DNA of 64,000 nt, taken from assembly GCF_019393635.1 (NCBI RefSeq), contig NC_057867.1, positions 68,265,492-68,329,491 on the forward strand, written 5' to 3'. Made by a program: the position numbers and the translations under genes. Origin of the DNA: Dromiciops gliroides. Its lineage: Eukaryota; Chordata; Mammalia; Microbiotheria; Microbiotheriidae. A model generated the notes under the pieces. It was given only the letters and a program-made list of their open reading frames with translations, was not told the origin of the DNA and did no database searches. Positions 1 to 11,820 of this stretch are shown here, piece by piece (position 1 is the stretch's first letter; every line of letters begins with the position of its first letter).

Positions 1-560
1 ACTCAGTAAAAAACTGGTTAGTATTGCAGCTTAGCGTTTTCCTTAGGCATATAACATGAATATATTTACTTAAATAATAATGTTTGAAGATGGCATTTGA
101 TGATTTGTATTTATGACATGAGTATTTTTTTTTGACATGAGTATTTACTACAGCAACAAATAGAAAGTTTCAAAAAGATGAATGAGAGGGAATAAGAATA
201 AGTGATCAGAATAACACGCAAGTATGATATCTTGGAAAGAATTGCTATGTAATGATGGTGCAATGCATAATAATGATCAAAGAGAAGAATTCTAATAAAG
301 TCATAAACAACCAAAAAAAGTCTAGGTAGGCAATGTGAAAATCAGGGCCATATTAGGGAGCTGGCTTACTCCACATGTGTACAGATTCTGTCTCCACAAA
401 TCTCTCTGTTCTCTAGTACCGACTCATGTCCTTTTCGTAGATTCACAACCCACACAGCATTCTCTCTGTCAATTAGCAGTCATTTCCCCCCTCCCAATAG
501 GCAGCAACACACCGAAACACTCAGGCCCATGTGGCAGCACATTGAGGATTTTGTATTGTA
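1..560. other. No gene recognised
   Basis: AT-rich sequence. The open frame around 335-658 has no coding look, and its right half is LINE-derived. Confidence 0.5.
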
Positions 561-720
561 TTCTCAGGGAGTCACTGAACATTTTGAGTAAGGGGATGAA
601 ATGGCAAGATCTGTACTTTAGGAATAACAAATTGGCCACTGTGTGGAAGATGGATTAGAGAAGGAACAAATGGAAGTAGAGAGACCAGTTAGGGGGCTAC
701 AGTTCAGGAGCTGGTGAGGG
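560..720 (-). mobile_element. L2-type LINE fragment
   Basis: The stretch 'gagtcactgaacattttgagtaagg ... tggaagatggatt' matches, degenerately, the antisense L2 segment better preserved at 20.9 kb and 47.05 kb of this window. Confidence 0.6.
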
Positions 721-769
721 CCTTGGGTAGGGAAGATTCTATCAAAAAAGAAAGTAAATTTTTTTTTTC

Positions 770-940
770 TGGCATGACCTGTCCTTTTTCATGTCTTTAG
801 GCAACTCTTTTTTTAATATTTCTTTTTTAAAAATTGGCATTCTAAAGTTTCCCTGCACCCCCTTCTCCACTCATTGAGAAGGCAAGCAATAGGACATCCA
901 TTATACACGTGAAGTCATGCAAACCATATTGCCATGTTAG
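770..940 (-). mobile_element. L1 3'-UTR fragment
   Basis: 'ccactcattgagaaggcaagcaat' and 'cacgtgaagtcatgcaaa' resemble the marsupial L1 3' UTR read antisense, the same region as the clearer copy at 14.18-14.66 kb. Confidence 0.5.
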
Positions 941-1595
941 GCAACTCTCTCTATACATTTGAGGGTTGTTCTCAGGCTCAAAGTCCAACTTCCCAGCCTA
1001 GAGTATATTACATTCTTTTCCTCTTTTTGAGAAATCAGGTCAACATTTGCCTTCCTGCCATTTTCTGGTACCTCTCCTCTCTTCCATGATCTTTCTGTTT
1101 TTTTAAAGAATACATTTATTATTATTTTCTCCACTATCTTTCAAAGATCCCTACTATTGGCTCAGCCATTGCTAGTTTCTTTGGTAACCTGGAGTGTAGT
1201 TCACTTGGGCCGGGTGCTTGAATGCATCAGTTATAGCTAGTCACTCTATTACTGCCTCCTCCTTTATCCTGGGTAACAGCCCCTCTTATTTTGTCTTCTT
1301 TGTTCTGGTCCAGAAAGTGTTCTCCTTGGCAGAGAAAACAGGAACAGAGATCTGAGTTAAGCAGCTCCAGCTGTCCTGTCATCAATTACCCATCATCCTG
1401 TCCATTCTGAGCAATGGCCTCATGCTTTCTTTGCATCTCCTCTTTCACCCAATACAGCTTTAAAAGACTTCCTAAAACATCCTTAGCTCTCATCAGCAGT
1501 GTCAGTCTGCTCTAGGTTTTTGCAGTCCTCATTTGATTCTTACAGGACATGCCAAGATGCCTAAGCTTCCATTTCCTGTACATGTCATTTTAGTC
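940..1595. other. Unassigned intergenic stretch
   Basis: Pyrimidine-rich on the plus strand. It may be antisense LINE debris, but I found no diagnostic motif and no exon. Confidence 0.4.
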
Positions 1596-3025
1596 AGTCA
1601 ACAAACACTGATTGAGCACTTACAGTGTGCCAGGCACTGTGTTAAATGTACAAAGAAAGGCAAAAACATTGTTTTTGTTCTTAAGGAGCTCCCAGTCTAA
1701 TCTGGGAGACAACACGTCAATAACTATGTCCCTACAACACAGATACAGAGAACAGGAAAGACAATTTAAGAAGGAAGGAAATAGACATTTATTAAGCACC
1801 ATGTGCCGAGTGCTTTACAAATATTATTTGATTTAATCCTCACAACAACTCCAGAAGGTAGATGCTATTATCATCCCCATTTTGGAGTTGGGGAAACTAA
1901 GGCAAACAGTGGCTAAGTAAGTGTCTGAGACTGGACTTGAACTCAGGTTTCCTAACGTGCCTCAGAAGGAACAGGAAAGGTCACCTTTAGAAGAGGTGGG
2001 ACTTGACCTGTCGTAAAAGAATCCAGCAAAGCAGAGAAGTGACAGTGAGGAAGGAGGGAGTGCATTCCAGGCATGGGATATAGCAAGTGCAAAGGCAGAG
2101 GTGGGAGATGGAGTGCTGTGTGTGAATAACAGCAAAGAGGCCAGTGGAGCTGAATCATAGAGTGTGTAGAAAGGAGTAAAATGTAAGAAGTCTGGAAAAG
2201 TGGGAAAAGGCTCAGGTTGTGAAGAGGTTTAAATGTCAAAGAGAAGATTTTATCTTTGATTCTGGAGGTAAGAGAGAGCTCCTGGAACTTACTGAACGGG
2301 GGGAGATGACACGGTCAAAGCCATGCTTTAGGGAAGTTATCATTTTTCATATAATCCTAATTTTTCATATAAGTACAGTTCTATAATTTTTCATATAATC
2401 CTAATTTTTCATATAAGTACAGTTCTATAATTTTTCATATAATCCTAATTTTTCATATAAGTACAGTTCTATAATTTTTCAGATTAGAATTAAGTTTTTT
2501 TTACACAATGGTCAAGAAACAGTTGATGATGTGGGACTGGAGAGCAGGAGAAAGATGAGGGCTGGATAAACAGAATTATTTGTATAGACATAAGTGAACC
2601 AATAGGGACTAACAAGATCAAGTGAGATTGAATAGAAGAAAAAAAGAATGTCCATGGCAGAGCCTACTATTAGCAGGAATGGCCTGGATGAAGGACCATC
2701 CAAGGCTGAGAAGCAGTACAGATAGGGAGGAGGAGAACCAGAAGAGAACAGTGTCATGAAAACCTATAGGGAAGAGAATATTCAAGAAAAGAGGGTAATT
2801 GATGATGTCAAAGTCTGTAAAGAAGTCAAGAAGGATGTGGCAATTAAGAGATCACTGGTCACTCCGAAGAGAGCAGTTTCAGTGGAATGTTAGGGTTAGA
2901 AGTTAGATTTCAAAGGGTTTAGAAATGAGGAAGAGAAGAAGTAGATGGAGGTAGCTAGTGGAGACAGCTTTCTCAAGGAGTTTAGCTACAAAGGGTATGG
3001 CAGGGAGAAAGATGAAATGATTGAG
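1596..3025 (-). mobile_element. L2 LINE, antisense, with an internal MIR and a satellite-like repeat
   Basis: From 'tcaacaaacactgattgagcac' (the L2 3' end, reversed) to 'ctcaaggagtttagctacaaag' this follows the same order of blocks as the copies at 20.3-22.2 and 45.4-48.4 kb. A MIR-type SINE at about 1779-1960 ('ttattaagcaccatgtgccgag ... ctcaggtttccta') interrupts it. Confidence 0.75.
2342..2481 (+). repeat. Tandem repeat, 44-bp unit, three full copies
   Basis: Three identical 44-bp units (2342-2385, 2386-2429, 2430-2473) and 8 bp of a fourth. Each unit itself contains two copies of atttttcatataa. It lies inside the L2 copy. The identity of the units suggests recent expansion. Confidence 0.95.
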
Positions 3026-3700
3026 GAAACAAAGGTTCGAGCTTCTGAGCATATTGATTTATTAAGCAACGCATGTCAACTGCATAACAAATCGGGACCA
3101 GGCCTCCTGAGTTTGGCACTGGACCCAGAACACAGGGGAGATAAATTTTTATGCATTAAAAACAACTCGTCTGGATAGAGCACCGGCCCTGGAGTCAGGA
3201 GTACCTGAGTTCAAATCTGGCCTCAGACACTTAACACTTACTAGCTGTGTGACCCTGGGCAAGTCACTTAACCCCAATTGCCTCACTAAAAAACAACAAA
3301 AAACAACAAAAAAACAACAACAACAACTCGTCAAATAAGACCAATTAATTAAAAGAAAGCAATTAACCAGGAAACAAAATGAGGCAATCTGATTTCTAAC
3401 TGGAGGAAAGCTAAGGAACCTTCCAAGTTGGGAGGGGGAGAGCAAATACGTGCAATTTCCTAAAATCAGAAAAAGAGGTGTCTCATTTCCCCCAAGTGTC
3501 TGTATTTAATCAAAGGAATATGAAAACATAACTAATTGTTAAGTAGAGGGACAGTTTTAAGATAAGACACATGGGTTCCTTGAGATATATTACTGTGAGC
3601 AAACTCTTTGCATTGATTTCTGGTCAGCATAACCTAGGTCCTTGGATAAAGGTTTCTAAGCAGTAGGTAGAGGTGGTCCAGCTTCCCAGCCACACAGGGC
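3026..3700 (-). mobile_element. Possible old LTR-type sequence, split by a SINE
   Basis: On the minus strand 'gcttaataaatcaatatgctc' resembles an LTR polyadenylation region, and the sequence resumes after the SINE at 3172-3321. Family and ends are not recognised. An alternative is another unclassified repeat. Confidence 0.3.
3161..3332 (+). mobile_element. WSINE1-like SINE, 5'-truncated, with target duplication
   Basis: The body 3172-3321 begins at 'tggatagagcaccggccc', so it lacks the A-box head. It ends in an (aac)-rich tail. The 11-bp direct repeat aacaactcgtc flanks it (3161-3171 and 3322-3332). Confidence 0.92.
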
Positions 3701-4738
3701 TAGGTTCAAACAATGCAATGAAATTTTCTCCCAATCCCCACAACTGAATCCAATTTTCTCCCATGGCAGAAATTGGACTAGATCCATAATCGAATAGAAA
3801 GGGAACTGAGAGAGCTCCAGAATGGAGTCACAAGATGGAGTCAGTGTGCTTCACTCAATTCCCACTACCACTTGCTGTTCCAATACCTTCTTAAAGACAA
3901 GAAAGATATGGGCTGAAAGCTCGCAGGGGTAGTCAGCTCAAGGGAGATTTTTTTTAAAGATGGGAGAGATATAGCTATGTTCCCTCAAGTACCCACATCA
4001 GTTTTGTCAGCTAGAGCCTCTTTTTCCTCCTCATCAGAATCAATCTATCAATCAATGTGTCTGTCTATCTATGTAATGAGAAATTCCTTCTTTAGGGCTT
4101 CACATCCCTCCAATCGTCCCTCCTTCCCATCCTTCTTTCCCCCCTCCTTTATCTGAACCTCCTGTCACCTTCTCTCCCTAAATGTTTAGGGTGCATATCA
4201 AACAATGCTTACTTTTCCTCTCCTTTTGGTTACAAAATCTAAGAGGGGAACTTTCCCCCCAAGTTTCCCCAGATTTCTATCCCAGCAATTGGTTCCTCTT
4301 TGGTAAACAGAATTCTCTTTTGTTGCCTCCTCCACTTTTTGAAGGATGAAATTATTATCCTTCAAGTCAAGAATTTATTAGCTGCTCTGATTTCAGCAGA
4401 GAAAGAGAAGGAAGCCCAGCAGGTGTTTAGATAATTGAAGTCCCCATCACTAGCACAGGCCTCTGGGCCAGGCTTGTGATCTGTTTTCCAAACTCCTCAT
4501 TTCCTCTTACTGTCTAGGTGGTCTGTAATATATTCTGATGGCAATATTGCTTCTGTTACTGCCTCCAGTGATCTTCCCCCCAAATGCTCTATGTCATGCT
4601 CGTTCCCTTCGGTTGTTACGTTCCCCTTATGAGGATAGCTTTTAAATATACAGTGATCCTCTGCCTCCCATCTCACCTCTCTTGTTTCTTTGGAGTATGG
4701 TATCTTTTGTCCTATCATGCCTTGCACCTTGACAAAGC
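3700..4738 (-). mobile_element. CR1/L3-type LINE remnant (endonuclease region, about 4080-4738)
   Basis: Read antisense, the part around 4380-4500 gives a degenerate 'vmGdfN' endonuclease signature, and it aligns by eye with 42.0-42.23 kb. It is heavily decayed. 3700-4080 has no recognised content. Confidence 0.45.
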
Positions 4739-4928
4739 CCAAGTGTGGATTATTTCTTTTTTTTTCCTCTTTTCTTTTTTGCAAGGCAGTGGGGGTTAAG
4801 TGACTTGCCCAGGGTCACACAGCTAAGTGTCAAGTGTCTGAGGCCAGATTTGAACTCAGGTACTCCTGAATCCAGGGCCGGTGCTTTATCCACTGCGCCA
4901 CCTAGCTGCCCCCAAGTGTGGATCATTT
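4739..4928 (-). mobile_element. WSINE1-like SINE with 17-bp target duplication
   Basis: Poly-T, then 'gggttaagtgacttgccc' through 'gcgccacctagctgcccc', is a full-length antisense copy. Direct repeats ccaagtgtggat(t/c)attt lie at 4739-4755 and 4912-4928. Confidence 0.95.
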
Positions 4929-5526
4929 CCCCCACCCTCTCTCCCCACATATACTTCACTGTTGCTGAAAACTGCTAGAGAAAAATCATGCAATCATACT
5001 AATTGAGTTAGCTAACAATTTCTGTTGTCCATCTTCCACTGGACCCCTGCTGCCATGAGGTAATAATTTTATTCCTCCTTGATGAACTCTCACAATCTTG
5101 GAATTCACTATTCCAAATCTTCTCTTCTTTCTTCAAGTTTCCTACACCATACTTCCCCACCCTCTAGCAGGATTTTGCCCCAGACTTTAATGAAGAGAGG
5201 CCATCCACCAAAAGCCTCCCCTCCTCCTGACTCAATTTGAATCCCCTTACATCAGACCCTGTTCTCTCCTCCACTTCCCTATCCCTTGAAATTTGGCTTC
5301 TGATTTTTGAACCCTCAGGATAGGTTTAGAGGTGCTCCACCCTCTAATGTGGAAGACTGGACTCCCATCTCCTTGTACCCTCACACTATCAAACTCAGCC
5401 CTGCTTGTGGCTACCAACCCACTATTCCCCTACATCCTGCTTTGGGCTCTTAGGGCCTCCTCCTCATCTGGGGACTTTTTTCTGTCTGACCAGAGCAGGG
5501 ATAGAATCTCCTCCTATCTCCCTAGA
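4929..5526. other. No gene recognised
   Basis: Pyrimidine-rich, possibly decayed LINE. Overlapping open frames near 5332-5602 run into the SINE that follows and are not credible genes. Confidence 0.4.
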
Positions 5527-5770
5527 AGCAGGTAAATGGCTAGATGGCCCAGTGGATAGAGGTGCCAAGCCTGGAGTCAGAAAGACCCGAGTTCAAATCT
5601 GACCTCAAATCTTTCACACTAGCTATATGACACTGGCACACTTCACCCTGGTTGCCTCAGTTGCCTCATCTGTAAAACAAGCTGGAGAAGGAAATGGCAA
5701 ACTGCTCCGATATCTCTGCCAAGAAAACCCCAAATGGGGCCATGAAGAGCTAGAAACCACTGAACAACAA
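5527..5770 (+). mobile_element. MAR1-type CORE-SINE
   Basis: The head is 'ggctagatggcccagtggatag', and the CORE and tail carry 'ctggagaaggaaatggcaaa' and 'aaaccccaaatgggg', ending in acaacaac. The tail is diagnostic of the MAR1-like family. Confidence 0.8.
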
Positions 5771-6096
5771 CTACTCCCACAGCTCAGTAGGGAGTGCCTG
5801 ATTTACAGAGAGCAATGACCTGTTTGGAGTATGGCTATCCCCCCACTTCGGAAAGAGTCCACTCTTACTGCCTGTCCCCAAGTTGCTGGCAGTCAGCTGT
5901 TTTTGCCCTATGGTCAAAGATTATCAATGCCATCTGCTGCAGATAGCATTTCAGTCCAAAGTTTCAAATGTATAGGCCACTGGATCTTTTGGAACTTGGT
6001 TAGTTGCTCCTGGATATATTGACGTTTCCCTCCTTGATGTGGTATTCTCAAATTCTTTTTCCAAATATTTCGGCTACTGCAGGTTACCAAGTCCAT

Positions 6097-6282
6097 CCCA
6101 TGAGCTGCTTTTTTTTTCTTTTTTTTTTTTAAGTGAGGCAATTGGGGTTAAGTGACTTGCCCAGGGTCACACTGCTAGTAAGTGTTAAGTGTCTGAGGCC
6201 AGATTTGAACTCAGGTACTCCTGACTCCAGGGCTGGTGCTCTATCCACTGCGCCACCTAGCTGACCCCCATGAGCTGCTTTT
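6097..6282 (-). mobile_element. WSINE1-like SINE with 16-bp target duplication
   Basis: Full antisense copy with a poly-T start. The flanking repeats cccatgagctgctttt (6097-6112, 6267-6282) are identical, so it is a relatively young insertion. The flanks 5771-6096 and 6283-6394 hold nothing recognised. Confidence 0.95.
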
Positions 6283-6394
6283 GAGAGCTTCTTAGTCAGT
6301 AACTGTTTTGGCTCTTGTTATAGAAGAACAACTCACATATATAGGAAGGGCTCACCTGAATTATTGCCAGAGCCCAATGAGTCATTTCCCTAGG

Positions 6395-6655
6395 CAGCTC
6401 GTGGTCCAATGGATAGAGCACAGGGTCTAGAGTCAGTAATATCCAAGTTCAAATCCAGCCTCAGACTCTAATGGGCTGTGTGACCCTGGGCAAGTCACTC
6501 CACCTCTGCTTGCCTCAGTTTCCTCAACTGTAAAATGAAGATAATCATAGTACCTCCCTCTTGGGGCTGTTGTGAGGATCCAATGAGATCATATGTGTAA
6601 GTGCTTAGCACAGTGCCTGGCACATACTAGACACTTAACAAACGCTTGTTCCCTC
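6395..6655 (+). mobile_element. THER1/MIR-type CORE-SINE with L2-like tail
   Basis: Contains 'gtgtgaccctgggcaagtca', 'cctcaactgtaaaatgaag', 'tgttgtgaggatccaatgag' and 'cagtgcctggcacatacta'. Such units recur throughout the window. Confidence 0.75.
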
Positions 6656-7190
6656 TCTCCCCGTCCTGCATACAACTGCTAGGTTAATTTTCGCAAGACC
6701 CAGCTCTGGTTGCATAATTCCACTGCACAAAAGCCTTTAAATTGGGCTTAAATTCCTGACATTCAAGGCTGGATTCTGAGGCAATAGGCACAAAAGTTGG
6801 GCACCTTCTAAATTGGGAGATTTGTTGGCAGCACTTCCCTGTTCCCATGTCTAGGTTCCTCTTCTTCCTCCATGGAGGGTCCAGGCTTCGTGTACTCCTC
6901 ACGTGGAAGGGAGTTGGGGGGATGAACACTTACTTATTCAAACAAAGCTATTGTTCCAAACCTATCTTCAATTTTTCTCTTGGAACTGCCTTTAGAGCTT
7001 GCATTGGTTTTGTGGTGAATATTAATCCTTGGAGGGTAATCGGATGTCTGAAGATGATCCAAAGTCATTTGGGGCCTAGCCTTGTGTATAAGGCAAATAA
7101 TTAAGTCTGGTGGGACTACACTGGGGGGTAAAAAGTGAAGTGTAACTACAAAGTAATGAAGCTGCTTTTTTAAATGACAGAATCATCTAT
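6656..7190. other. No gene or repeat recognised
   Basis: The open frames here (about 81 and 85 codons) have no recognisable family and no supporting splice context. Confidence 0.4.
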
Positions 7191-7770
7191 CTCTCTAAGG
7201 CATAGGTCCAACCATGTCACTCCTCAGCTCAAGAATCTCCAGTGGCTCCCTATTACTTAATGCTTGGCTACAATGCAAATTTATTAGCCTGGCACCTAAG
7301 ACCCTTCAAAATCTGACCCCAGCCTACCTTTCCAGCCTCCTCTCACCTTTCTCCCTTCACACTCTCTAAGTTCCAGCCAAACTGGACTACTAACTTGCTG
7401 ACCTCCTTCTGCTGCCTCCAGCCTCTATGAATTCATGAAGACTATGACCCATTCCTGGTATGTACTCTTTCCTCATCTCTGCCTACTGACATTTTCCTCT
7501 TGAAGACAGAGCTCAGATACCCCCTCATCTTCCATTGAAAATGGAAAATCACTCCTTACATTTTCCTAGAGCACCCGGGATCTAGTTCGCTTCTGTCCCC
7601 ATCACATTCTACTTCCTGGGATACCTGTGTTAATTTTGGAACAAGTCAACAAGCACTTACTCATTGCCTACTCTGTGCCCTGCAGGCACAGTGCTAAGTG
7701 CTAGATGTACATCCTGGAAACTCTTCACAACAGAGGAACCTTTGAAAAGGCAGGGCCAATGTCTATTTAC
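7191..7770 (+). mobile_element. L2 LINE 3' region (sense), then a short antisense L2/MIR end
   Basis: 'cagtggctccctattactt ... atctgaccccagcctaccttt' is the end of the L2 reverse transcriptase ORF. From about 7640 'agtcaacaagcacttactcattg' is an antisense L2-like end. Confidence 0.7.
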
Positions 7771-8440
7771 AGCTTTGCATCCTCAGCTCTAAAACAGACC
7801 CTTGAATGAACATAGGAGACACTTTGTAGATGGCTGGTTAACCAGTTTCTCATGAAGAGGACCTTATAACGCAGTGGTGTTTTCAGAAGCCCTCTGGGTT
7901 GCTCTGACATCTTGTAAGGATACATGGAGAAAGAGGACAGTTCTAACACTGGGAGAGTGAGAGAACTGAAGGACTTTCAGGTCAGATTTGGATTACAGCC
8001 CATGGTAGAATGAATAGTAGGCCTACCTTCATGGGCTACTGAAGGAAGCTGCTCCAGAGAACCAAAGCCAGCCTTTCCCATGGAAAGAATAAGCCAGCAG
8101 TCACCTACCAGGGTAAAAATGATTTCGGGGTTATGCTCCTGGCCTCCTAATCCCTCTATCTCCATAGCTACCACAGAGTCTGAAATCCCACCATTAGTGC
8201 TTCATTCCCCTGGAATAAACTCCTGAAGGGGGCAGTTAGCATTCATAACATGATGTTCCTAACACCTTGGTGTGAATGAATTTTGGGGAATGCTTTCCCT
8301 CTGGGCAGGAATAACTTGGGGTAGCATGAAAGCAGGGACTCAGGGGGAGGATAACACAAAAGAAGAGCACTCTCATAAAAACTCTGATCCTCACAACAAG
8401 CCTATAAGCTAGGAAGGCCAGGTGGCATTCCAAGAGTGAT
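7771..8440. other. No gene recognised
   Basis: Unique-looking sequence without splice-flanked coding frames; three open frames under 70 codons are not supported. Confidence 0.4.
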
Positions 8441-8755
8441 ACAATGGCATATATCAGGATTTTAAAGGAGAGGATCGGAATTCAGATCTGGTCTCTGATG
8501 CTTCCTGCCCATCTGGACCTTGGACCTTACCCTCTTTAGGCCTCAATTTCTTCATCTGTAAAATGAACGGTTACATTGTATGGTCTCTGAGGTCCCTTCT
8601 AGTTCTAGATCTGATTGAGAGGAACACAGAGGAAACTAAGGCACCGAGTAACTTGCCTAAGGTCACAAAGCTGGTTAGTGGCAGAGCCAGAACTGGAACA
8701 CAGGACTACTACCTCTCAAGTCCATTTTCTTTCTTCTAGACTGTTCTGCCCCTTG
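8441..8755. mobile_element. Two abutting MIR/THER-type SINE pieces (+ then -)
   Basis: 8455-8620 ends 'tcttcatctgtaaaatgaa ... ggtcccttctagttctag' (sense). 8625-8755 reads 'gaaactaaggcaccgagtaacttgcc ... ggtcacaaagctgg' (antisense). Confidence 0.65.
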
Positions 8756-10085
8756 TATTCATAACAACATAGAATCTTGAACTGGATGACCTTTAAGGAT
8801 CCTTCCAACAGCTTCGACCCCATGCCAGAAAAATGAATGCTTCCCACAATATAACAACCCAGCACGGAGTCCTAAAGCAATTTGATTCCTAACTACGTCA
8901 CAGTTTCACACCCTGGGACAGATATCATTGAATGACCCTTCCTTTTTGTTTTTCCATTAAATCTATCCCAGTGTCTATTTTGAGTGAGAACTTACATGGC
9001 TTATATTTTTATCTGACATTGATTTTTAGATTTAATTAAATGAATTTCCTCAAATAACATGCACTATTCACCTCATGGGGACATAGTTCTCTGTTGGCTT
9101 TGAGACCACTGGGAAAGCTGACATATCTCTGAGATAGCACTATGCCATCAGGAAGAAAAGGACTGGACTTTAGTTTGAGTCCTGGCACTTCTACTTATCA
9201 CCATAACAACACTGGGCAAAATACTTTTTAAAAATCCTTTCTTAGATTTTGTTATCCTAGCTGTAAAATTCAAAGTTTGGACCAGGCCTCTTTCAGCTCC
9301 AACTCCTCTCTTTGTGATCTTGAGCAAGCCACTTAAATGCTCTGGGTCTCCGTTTCCTCATAAGTTAAATAGGAAAAATAATATCTATCATGCTATACAC
9401 TTGGTAACAAGCATTCCTATGGATAGGTTAAAAAAAAACCTCCTATAGATTTTTCTATAATATTGACTGCACTGAGGGCTGAGAACACCTCAAAAACGAG
9501 TTGCAACTTCAAGTGTGTCCAACTGGGGCCATATTGGGTGTTTGTTTTGCCCATATTGGGCAAGTCACTTCTTACTCTGTGCCTCTCTCTCTCCCTCTGT
9601 ATAATGGATTTAATGACCTCTAGGCCTAAGTTGTAAGGCTAGGCCTTGGGGTCAGAACCAAATTGGAAGGAAACACTTCCCATAAGAGGCTTTGGTCTCT
9701 TTCCTTTTTTTGAACCCAGCAAAGGGCTAAGCAAGGAAAGAGCCTCAGAGGGGAATTTTCTAGCTTTTGCAGGTTTATACTATGACCTTCCAATTGCTGA
9801 AATATAATTTGGGGTGCTGACTTGTACTGTCTATAGCATCTGGGCCTTATTACACGGGTTTCCCTTTGCTGCACATGGGATCATATTGCAATGAGACAGG
9901 GGTCACGTTATTTTTTTAGGTGGGGTTAAGGGTGGCGATAAGTAATTCAAATAGGAAACAAACAGTCAAAGGGGGGAAAGCAAACCCTTTTTAATGATCT
10001 TCTGTCTAGAGAAGATAGGAAGAGAATATACGCTGTACTAAAGGGCTCATTTTCTTCTCTGCCACCCCCCACCCAAGGAATTCAC
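8756..10085. other. Intergenic, scattered SINE pieces only
   Basis: CORE-SINE-like fragments at about 9140-9400 and 9545-9630 ('gggcaagtcacttcttactctg'). The remainder is unrecognised. Confidence 0.45.
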
Positions 10086-10565
10086 TAGCGAGCCCTCGGC
10101 AAAGAGAATGAGAGCTAGCAGATGTTCCCTCTTCTTCGTTCGTGCCGTATCAGCTTCATGTCCAGCTATCGACTTTTCTGTGTCTCCTTTTAATATACTG
10201 CCAAGGATTAATCAAGCATTTGGAAAGCATCCTATATCACTGCTGCAGCCAGAGCTCCAGTGATTTACTGTCATCCTTACAGCTCCTGTTTGCCTCCTGG
10301 TTTTTCTTTCACGTTGGGCAGCAGAGGTCGGTCAGCCACGGTCGGGCTGTATGCTTTCCCTCCATCTCACATTTGTTGCCATCACTCCAACCAGTTGCTG
10401 GTCCCCCCACAGAGCAGCAGGATGTGTCCCTGCAGCAGCTCAGCGCCGCTGAGATGGTAATTGATTTTCGGGAACCCATTCATCAATTTCCTTTAGGAGA
10501 TCGCCCACTAGGTTTGCTCTTCACTGTCAAAGGTAATTCAATTAACACACCACTAGTGTGACTAA
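10086..10565. other. Repeat-free stretch, possible conserved non-coding element
   Basis: About 480 bp with no SINE or LINE similarity, balanced composition and embedded homeodomain-like motifs (TAATTGATTTT near 10458, TCAATTAACAC near 10538). A 139-codon open frame covers it, but it starts at GTG, matches no protein I know and has no gene context. A CNE or enhancer is a possibility only; no alignment is available. Confidence 0.3.
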
Positions 10566-11820
10566 CTACCCAGTGTTCAATACAGTTACCAGCTGCCCCT
10601 TCAGTTCTTCTCCATCCAACCCTGCACTGACTCAAGAGGCCCTGTAGGCATGGAAGAACTACTTTAAGCCCTCAGTTTCTTTCTTCTTTTCTTCCCTCTT
10701 TTCACTGTGGCATAACGGGAAAAGTTCTGGTTCTAGAGTCAGAATTTGGGTTCAAATATTGGTTCTAATATGTCCCTGAGCAAGTCACTTTCTCTCTCTT
10801 GGTCTCAATTTCTTTTCCAATGTGATTCTCTTTAATGGTCTTTCCAGCCCTAAATCCTATAGCCTCGGTTTCCACATCTAGAAACTTTGGGACAATATTA
10901 CTGGAACTTCTCGCTTCATAAGGCTAGGAGAGTGCTCTGTAAACATATAAAGCATGATGGAAATAGGAGCAGTTATAATCACTTTCTCCTTTGCACAGGA
11001 TGCTCTAGGAAAGAAAACTGAATTAGGAGCCAGACCGATTAGATTTGAGCCTTGGTTGAAACTTACCGGCTTTGCCACCATGGACAAGTCATATCACCTT
11101 GCTAATCCACAAGGACAATACCTACCGCATGGGGTTGTGGTGAGAAACACACTTTGTAAACCATCAACATGGCCTGGGATTTTGGAGGGAGGGGTTCTGG
11201 GTTCAAATCCTAGCTTTGCTACTTATGATAGTTGGCATTTATCTAATGCTTCAAGGTAGGAGTTCCTGTCTATTCTTATGTCATGGACCCCTTTGGAAAC
11301 CTGGTTAAGCCTATGGTAAAACCTTCCTTAGAATCACATATTTTTTTAAAAAATCATCATTAAAGGAAATACTAAATATGAGTTAGAGGTTAGTGAAACA
11401 AGGTATATTTTTTCCAGTCCAAATTCAAGGACTCCCAAAAATCAATCCTTGGAAAGATACTTTACTTACATTTGTTATTTGATCTTTACAACAATCTTGT
11501 GCAGTAGGTGCTACATGGATTTTCTTCCCATTTTATAGATGACAGGAGTTTCATTGAGATCAAGTGAGTGGTCACACAGCTAGTAAATGGAAAAGGCATT
11601 ATTCAAAGGCAAGTCTTGTTTGATTCCAAGTCCATCACTCTTTGCACGCTATCTCACAATTCCCTGGATAATGTGGAGTTGCTTCCCTTCTCTGGGCCTC
11701 ATTTTCCTAATCTGCAAAATGAAGGAGTTGTATTAGACTAGATGATCTCTAAGGTCCCTTCCAACTCTAAATCCTATAATTTGCCTTTATATTTCAATTG
11801 TCTAGCAGAGTACACTGCAC
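10566..11820. mobile_element. Cluster of MIR/CORE-SINE fragments with an inserted element
   Basis: Sense fragments lie at about 10700-10870, 11000-11160 and 11640-11790. An antisense MIR begins near 11227 and resumes near 11460-11600. The interrupting piece (about 11258-11455, 'catggacccctttggaaacctgg') resembles the DNA-transposon-like repeat also seen at 26.7 and 30.7 kb. Confidence 0.55.

Noticed and set aside
2342-2481. CRISPR-like direct repeats
   Set aside because: Units are directly adjacent, identical and without spacers, in a mammalian genome.
4745-4978. Recurrent peptide '[21 protein letters not shown]' seen at many sites
   Set aside because: It is the translation of the antisense WSINE1-like SINE, not a protein domain.
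10142-10561. 139-codon open frame as a protein gene
   Set aside because: It starts at GTG, shows no known domain and has no gene context; treated as possible non-coding element only.
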